NCBI GenBank assembly: GCA_020440405.1
Contig: JAGROF010000081.1
Location: forward strand, 1-16,372
Direction: 5' to 3'
Length of the DNA stretch: 16,372 nucleotides
Origin: Chlamydiia bacterium
Lineage (GTDB): Bacteria > Chlamydiota > Chlamydiia > Chlamydiales > Simkaniaceae
In this document: positions 12,520-16,372 of the stretch, one piece after another
Numbering within the stretch: the stretch's first letter is position 1
Layout of the letters: every line of letters begins with the position of its first letter
The notes under the pieces: model-generated
Told to the model about the DNA's origin: nothing
The model's input: the letters and a program-made list of their open reading frames with translations, nothing else
Database searches by the model: none
Translations under genes and position numbers: made by a program

Positions 12520-13876
12520 TCACTCCGTGTTCTTGAAGAAGCCTTACGGCTTTATCTGAGCCGACTTTAAAGTCTCTTTGGACCCAATCGACGAGATTGG
12601 GTCGTGTGTAATAAGACTCGAAGAACTCACGTCTAGCAGAAGCCACGTAACCGAACCAAATGAGTCTTGAAAACGGCATGCCCATGGGGTCCTGCGTCGC
12701 ATCGGCTAATCCAAAATCGACATTTAGCCCCAAATCCTCCCCATAAAAGAGGCGATAGATATTGCGCTTTTGCGACGTGCCTCCTCCTGAAAACCGGACA
12801 AACCATTGAGGACTAGTGCGATAATCCGCATCAAATAATCGATCGAGGAATACGTCTTGTTTATCATAAAGGAGGGCAAAAAGCTTTTCCCTTTCTGTCA
12901 GGGTGTCGGCATAGAGTTTGCAATAGAGGCGAGGAAGAACCTCTGTTAGAGCCGCTCCACTTAAATGAGGCCCTTTTTTCAGCCATTCTAAAGCTTCTTT
13001 TGCCTCTGGAGTTTTTTTATCTTCTGGAGTTTTTTTATCTTCTAAAATCTTCTCATAGATCTTCTCAACAAGGGCAAGCATTTCCCAAGCAACGACGCTG
13101 TCACATAAGGCAATTTCTGGATGGTGATAGGAAGCCGGGGAGCCTTTTTTCCCTTCTAAGTGGGCCATTTTTTGTTTCAAGCGGATATTAAAGACTGCGA
13201 CTCCCTCTTCTCCTTGAAGTTGGTCGAGTGTCTGCCCAAACTGATCTGTTGGCCTTTTGGTGTAAACAAACCGCTCTCCTAAATGCTCAGGATTAATCCC
13301 TTGGGGCTCACGCCTTCCATAGAGAGCGTCCGAATAGAGGTTTTCTCCATAGGTCATACATCTTGCAAAAGCGATCCCTTTAAAGATGGGGGACTCATCA
13401 AAAAGCACTGTCGAAAAACGGTCATAAGCCACCTGAACATTTCCCATCGCGCCCCGAACTTCATCAGAGGTATGATCACGATCCACAAGAGCTTTGACGA
13501 TATACCCCGAAAGAGACGCACCAACGCAAGCATATTTCTTGATCTGCAAAATGGCTAAAGTGGCGGCGCAGTACGAAAAAACAAGGACTTCTCCAAGGTG
13601 CTCAGTCCAAACTCGGTCGAGTTTTGAGCATTCCACAGCATATCCCATAGCGAGGGGAATAACCCCTCCGATGACATAGGCTGGGGTTGAAAGGGTTTTT
13701 AAGTCTTGCAGTTTATAATAACGGGACACCTGCCCTAGAAAAATTAATGCCAAAAAGGTTTGATTCAAACCGGCAGGAAGGGGAGTGGCTTCAAGTTGCC
13801 ATTCTTTTTCAGCTTTCCGAAGGCCTCGGATAGCTGCCGCCGTAAAAAAGTCTGAGGCAAGAGAGAGAATTTCCAT
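12512..13876 (-). CDS. Unknown protein with N-terminal membrane segments
   Basis: A 454-residue protein that I do not recognise. Hydrophobic stretches at about 41-50, 67-80 and 96-112 suggest two or three membrane helices near the N-terminus; the rest is a large soluble region rich in charged and aromatic residues. Such an arrangement is compatible with an inclusion-membrane protein but is not diagnostic. Residues 279-290 are two copies of EDKKTP, encoded by two perfect 18-base repeats at 13005-13040. The ATG follows the stop of the TfoX-like gene with no gap (TAAATG), so the two are one operon with coupled translation. The 3' end overlaps the lipoprotein gene by eight bases. Confidence 0.75.
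   Translation of the reverse strand: MEILSLASDFFTAAAIRGLRKAEKEWQLEATPLPAGLNQTFLALIFLGQVSRYYKLQDLKTLSTPAYVIGGVIPLAMGYAVECSKLDRVWTEHLGEVLVFSYCAATLAILQIKKYACVGASLSGYIVKALVDRDHTSDEVRGAMGNVQVAYDRFSTVLFDESPIFKGIAFARCMTYGENLYSDALYGRREPQGINPEHLGERFVYTKRPTDQFGQTLDQLQGEEGVAVFNIRLKQKMAHLEGKKGSPASYHHPEIALCDSVVAWEMLALVEKIYEKILEDKKTPEDKKTPEAKEALEWLKKGPHLSGAALTEVLPRLYCKLYADTLTEREKLFALLYDKQDVFLDRLFDADYRTSPQWFVRFSGGGTSQKRNIYRLFYGEDLGLNVDFGLADATQDPMGMPFSRLIWFGYVASARREFFESYYTRPNLVDWVQRDFKVGSDKAVRLLQEHGVII
13005..13040. repeat. In-frame tandem repeat, two perfect 18-base units
   Basis: TCTGGAGTTTTTTTATCT occurs twice back to back. Each unit contains a run of seven T and encodes EDKKTP on the minus strand. The length, a multiple of three, means copy-number change would keep the frame, whereas slippage in the T7 runs would break it. 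Confidence 0.95.
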
Positions 13877-14224
13877 TTACTTTTTTTCCTTGGGAGGAAG
13901 GGCCCCTACAAAGTCTATTGAACGCTGAATCCATTGCCGAAGCGCCACCGCATCCTTGCGAATCGAAAGGGGAAGGAGCACATACTCTTTCATTGCACGC
14001 CCCATAGGCACAAAAGGCTCAGCCCCCAATTCTTTGATCTCTTCCCGATCTGCTTCACTCAAGCGAAGAACCCAATTTTCTTCATGAAGCCCTGTAAACA
14101 TGTTTCCATTCAGAAATGAGCAGGGATACCCAAACATCTTCCGCATTTCAGCAGCTTCAAAAGGTTCTAAGGTTTCATAAAACTGATCGATTAGCTCTTG
14201 TGAAGACTTCTTCCATTTACCCAT
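13877..14224 (-). CDS. TfoX/Sxy N-terminal-domain protein
   Basis: A 115-residue protein with the TfoX/Sxy N-terminal domain alone: MRKMFGYPCSFLNGNMF (27-43) matches the family RRMFGG..lfvdGkmF block, WVLRLSEADRE (51-61) the LYLRvdee block, and EPFVPMGR (69-76) with KEYVLLP (79-85) the C-terminal part. In Haemophilus and E. coli full-length TfoX/Sxy activates competence genes together with CRP, but the single-domain proteins are mostly uncharacterised, so a competence role is not implied. A strong AAGGAG six bases before the ATG fixes the start. It is the first gene of an operon with the membrane protein downstream. Confidence 0.85.
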   Translation of the reverse strand: MGKWKKSSQELIDQFYETLEPFEAAEMRKMFGYPCSFLNGNMFTGLHEENWVLRLSEADREEIKELGAEPFVPMGRAMKEYVLLPLSIRKDAVALRQWIQRSIDFVGALPPKEKK

Positions 14225-14248
14225 AAAAACTCCTTATGTTAGCGAAGA

Positions 14249-14278
14249 ATGATATCTTAATAGAGGGCAACTTGTAAA
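14249..14278 (-). promoter_or_regulatory. Promoter of the TfoX operon
   Basis: On the minus strand TTTACA (14278-14273), 18 bases, then TATCAT (14254-14249); each box matches consensus at five of six positions. The predicted start is about 17 bases before the ATG at 14224. Confidence 0.55.
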
Positions 14279-14332
14279 GCGTTAAAGCAAAAATTTACTT
14301 ATACCCAAACAACTTCAAAACTTGATTTTCCC

Positions 14333-14361
14333 TTGGGTTTTAAGAAACCTTGCTGTAAAAT
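14333..14361 (+). promoter_or_regulatory. Candidate promoter of the leucine-rich-repeat gene
   Basis: TTGGGT (14333-14338), 17 bases, then TAAAAT (14356-14361). The predicted start near 14368 lies before the ATG at 14391 but after the TTG at 14322, so it supports the shorter protein. Confidence 0.5.
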
Positions 14362-14390
14362 ATCACATAATTATTCAAGTAGGGGCCAAC

Positions 14391-15173
14391 ATGATGTCTT
14401 GTAAAGTAATCCCTTCAATCGAAGGTCACACCACAGTCACCCTTTCACAGTCTATTGATAGTCAAGAAGCTGTGGTATCAGATACACAACTAGAGGAGTT
14501 TGTTGCATCCCATACCCCAAAGGAAGTAGAGACGCAGCATCGCTTTTATACGGAGCAGCGCGACTCTCTAGATCTCACCCAAGTGACCCCTGAAGGAGGG
14601 CTCCAGTGGCTCGCTGCTTTGCCTGGAGAAATCTTCTGTGTTAGCGGCGAAGCGTTCCCCTTTCCTAGCACCCTAGATTGTTCAAAAGAAGTTTTAACAC
14701 GTCTTCTTGGAGAGAAAACAGGCATTTCCCTTGAATGGGTGACTCCTTCCGATAGCACGCTTGAAGCGCTTTTTTCTCTTATTCAGGAAGGCAAGGTGAT
14801 TCATCTGAAAATTCAAGGAGGATTCTCCCTTTCAGGCGCGCAATTTAATGCCCTTAAAAGAGCTCTTTCACATGCTGAAGGGCTTGAATCTTTGGAGCTT
14901 CTCAATATTCGCCTTAGCGAAGAGCAAATGATTGAGCTGAGCAGGATTATTCCAAGCCTAAAAAGCCTGCGTTCTCTGACCCTTGTCTCCAATGGAATTG
15001 GCAAGAATATCGTGGCTCCCTTCAGTGTAATGATCAAAAGTTGTCCCTCGATCTCTCATATTAAACTGACATTTGCCCTTTTTAAATCAATTCCTGGACT
15101 TGAAACACTTGCAACAGCTGCAGCCCCTAACCAAGTCATTGACCTAAGCGAGAATTGGGATTTTGCTAGGTAG
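14391..15173 (+). CDS. Leucine-rich-repeat protein, possible effector
   Basis: About 260 residues from the ATG pair at 14391/14394, preceded by AGGGG. The longer TTG-initiated reading from 14322 is less likely because it has no ribosome binding site and lies upstream of the candidate promoter. The N-terminal half is Ser/Thr/Glu-rich with no signal peptide. The C-terminal half has ribonuclease-inhibitor-like leucine-rich repeats: KVIHLKIQGGFSLSGAQFNA, then GLESLELLNIRLSEEQMIEL, then SLRSLTLVSNGIG, then SISHIKLTF and NQVIDLSEN, with spacing near 28 residues. Such repeats form protein-binding arcs, and in chlamydiae and other host-associated bacteria they are frequent in secreted effectors; secretion here is inference. 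The stop codon is part of a 22-base palindrome shared with the convergent gene. Confidence 0.78.
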   Translation: MMSCKVIPSIEGHTTVTLSQSIDSQEAVVSDTQLEEFVASHTPKEVETQHRFYTEQRDSLDLTQVTPEGGLQWLAALPGEIFCVSGEAFPFPSTLDCSKEVLTRLLGEKTGISLEWVTPSDSTLEALFSLIQEGKVIHLKIQGGFSLSGAQFNALKRALSHAEGLESLELLNIRLSEEQMIELSRIIPSLKSLRSLTLVSNGIGKNIVAPFSVMIKSCPSISHIKLTFALFKSIPGLETLATAAAPNQVIDLSENWDFAR

Positions 15174-15192
15174 TGTCTTGCGCAAGACACTA
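15171..15192. terminator. 22-base perfect palindrome between convergent genes
   Basis: TAGTGTCTTGC (15171-15181) is followed at once by its exact reverse complement GCAAGACACTA (15182-15192), and pairing continues imperfectly outward. It includes the stop codon of the leucine-rich-repeat gene and ends one base before the stop of the convergent gene. Neither strand has a U-tract after it. A shared bidirectional transcript-end hairpin is the simplest reading; a binding site for a dimeric protein is the alternative. Confidence 0.55.
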
Positions 15193-15193
15193 T

Positions 15194-16372
15194 CTAAGTA
15201 GACTGCATTTTGGGAAATGACGCTGCTAACACCTCCAAGAAAAATGCATCAAACTCTCTGACCTTTTGCTTTCCTTCTTCACTCTTCAAAAACTCAGGCG
15301 CTCCAAAAACATTTAAAATGACCTCGTTATCTGGCTGAATGACACTTGCTAGCATCATTCGTGCCTGAGTAGTGTAGCTCTCATGGGGCTGTTTTAAAAG
15401 CACAACAGAAACATCTGACATTTTTTTTCCAGAAAATTTTCCAGGAACTCCATAAGGCTCACAAGGATAAGCTATCTCATTGCTGATTGTTGCAGGAACA
15501 AGGATTTGAAAAAGAGCTCCTAAATCTCTATTTCCTCGAGACTCAAATTCAATCTCTCTTTGGTCATCGGTGCGCTGCTTTCTTAGCCAACGTTTACTTT
15601 CGATTTGCGTACGTGCAATCAAAAGCTCAAACCGTATGGCAAACTCCTGACGCATTTTTTGATCTGGAAGGAGTCCAAAATGATCGCACATCATATTAAA
15701 AAAAGTCTCTCCAGAAGGAGGGTAGATACTCTTATTGGTAATAAAAAGATCCCAAGTCCCTTCTCCAAGTGTCCAGCCATTGCAAAACAAAGAAGGGTTG
15801 ACTGCCAACACCCAATCTTTGACCGGCTTTGAGTGATCATCATAATCAGGATGCACCATTTTATCTCGAGGAAAGTCTGAGATAGTTGTAGGATAACTAG
15901 AATCGCTCGTTTGAGGAAACCGGAACCAATGCATCTGCTCAAACTTTTCTCGCAACGGATCAGCATCCATGGAATCGTTCATCGTATTCAAAAACCGATT
16001 CACTGAATACCCCATTAAATAGACAATCGTGCTCATTGAGTGATAAAATGGTGTATGCGTATCCATTGTCCTTTTCTCTGCATCCACCACGCGATCGACC
16101 GTCCCTTTTAAAGTGGGGTCCGCTGCCAATTCGCTTTGTACCCCAGTCAAACCATGTTTAATAGGAACACTAATCGGATCTGTATCCAAAAATGTTTCTG
16201 AAACAGAGGTGGGCTTGCGCGTTGACAGTCTATCCTGATAACTTTGGCTCTTCAAGAGGGGAGCCTGCTTGTGTGCCTCGATTTCAGAGTAGGCAGTCGT
16301 TGCATAGACATGAGGAAGAACGGGGCGGACAATCTCGCATACCCTTAAAGTCCTAAATCGAACCGGTCCTAA
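15194..16372 (-). CDS. Unknown protein, 5' end outside the window
   Basis: The frame is open without a stop from the TAG at 15194-15196 to the right edge, 392 codons. The only in-window start codon near its beginning is a TTG at 16255 with no ribosome binding site, and the 39 codons upstream of it read as plausible protein (VRPVLPHVYATTAYSEIEAH). The gene therefore most likely starts beyond 16372. I do not recognise the family. There is no signal peptide in the visible part and no clear membrane helix. The sequence is mixed alpha/beta with conspicuous aromatic and charged blocks: HTPFYHSMSTIVYLMGY; DWVLAVNPSLFCNGWTLGEG; an Arg/Lys/Glu-rich stretch ESKRWLRKQRTDDQREIEFE; and ARMMLASVIQPDNEVILNVF. 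No catalytic motif could be assigned. Confidence 0.72.
   Translation of the reverse strand, partial: LGPVRFRTLRVCEIVRPVLPHVYATTAYSEIEAHKQAPLLKSQSYQDRLSTRKPTSVSETFLDTDPISVPIKHGLTGVQSELAADPTLKGTVDRVVDAEKRTMDTHTPFYHSMSTIVYLMGYSVNRFLNTMNDSMDADPLREKFEQMHWFRFPQTSDSSYPTTISDFPRDKMVHPDYDDHSKPVKDWVLAVNPSLFCNGWTLGEGTWDLFITNKSIYPPSGETFFNMMCDHFGLLPDQKMRQEFAIRFELLIARTQIESKRWLRKQRTDDQREIEFESRGNRDLGALFQILVPATISNEIAYPCEPYGVPGKFSGKKMSDVSVVLLKQPHESYTTQARMMLASVIQPDNEVILNVFGAPEFLKSEEGKQKVREFDAFFLEVLAASFPKMQST

Noticed and set aside
14322..14390. TTG start extending the leucine-rich-repeat protein by 23 residues
   Set aside because: No ribosome binding site, rare start codon, and the candidate promoter lies inside this extension; the ATG at 14391 has AGGGG upstream.

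Overview
The window looks like a chromosomal segment of an environmental (amoeba-associated) chlamydia, a Simkania/Waddlia/Parachlamydia-type organism. Four things point there: a fused aroDE gene, a plant-plastid-like dicarboxylate translocator of the chlamydial type, a SET-domain protein, and several orphan proteins with eukaryotic-type domains. Unlike Chlamydia trachomatis, which lacks tyrosine synthesis and has a broken TCA cycle, this genome keeps a tyrA and an aconitase. The taxonomic call is inference from gene content; no rRNA or tRNA is present to confirm it.

Layout. Positions 113-2352 hold a two-gene aromatic amino acid operon, tyrA then aroDE, overlapping by 7 bases. A convergent PfkB-family kinase (2326-3393, minus) overlaps the end of aroDE and carries an unexpected signal peptide. 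A small TPR-like protein (minus) with its own terminator follows. It is divergent from a dicarboxylate (2-oxoglutarate/malate type) translocator, whose stop codon overlaps the start of an ankyrin/SET-domain protein lysine methyltransferase. Next come an Aquifex-type aconitase and a small four-helix membrane protein whose start overlaps the aconitase stop.

The accessory core is 8894-11332. The first gene encodes a putative papain-like cysteine protease: a Cys, then 141 residues later Asp-Ser-His, as in herpesvirus tegument deubiquitinases. It ends in CAIQ, a eukaryotic CaaX prenylation box. The second gene encodes a U-box/SP-RING-like zinc domain plus TPR-like helices, as in a ubiquitin or SUMO ligase. 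The two share a gapless module of about 41 residues, N-terminal in the first and C-terminal in the second. Each has its own near-consensus promoter, and a strong terminator separates them. The likely reading is a pair of secreted effectors, an eraser and a writer of ubiquitin-like marks, carrying the same targeting or chaperone-binding module. This is the most likely undescribed system in the window.

The rest (11392-16372) holds a lipoprotein of a widespread uncharacterised family; a minus-strand operon of a TfoX/Sxy N-domain protein and a multi-helix membrane protein; a divergent leucine-rich-repeat protein; and a convergent unknown protein whose reading frame runs off the right edge. A perfect 22-base palindrome separates these last two. 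No tRNA, rRNA, CRISPR array, insertion sequence or prophage was seen.
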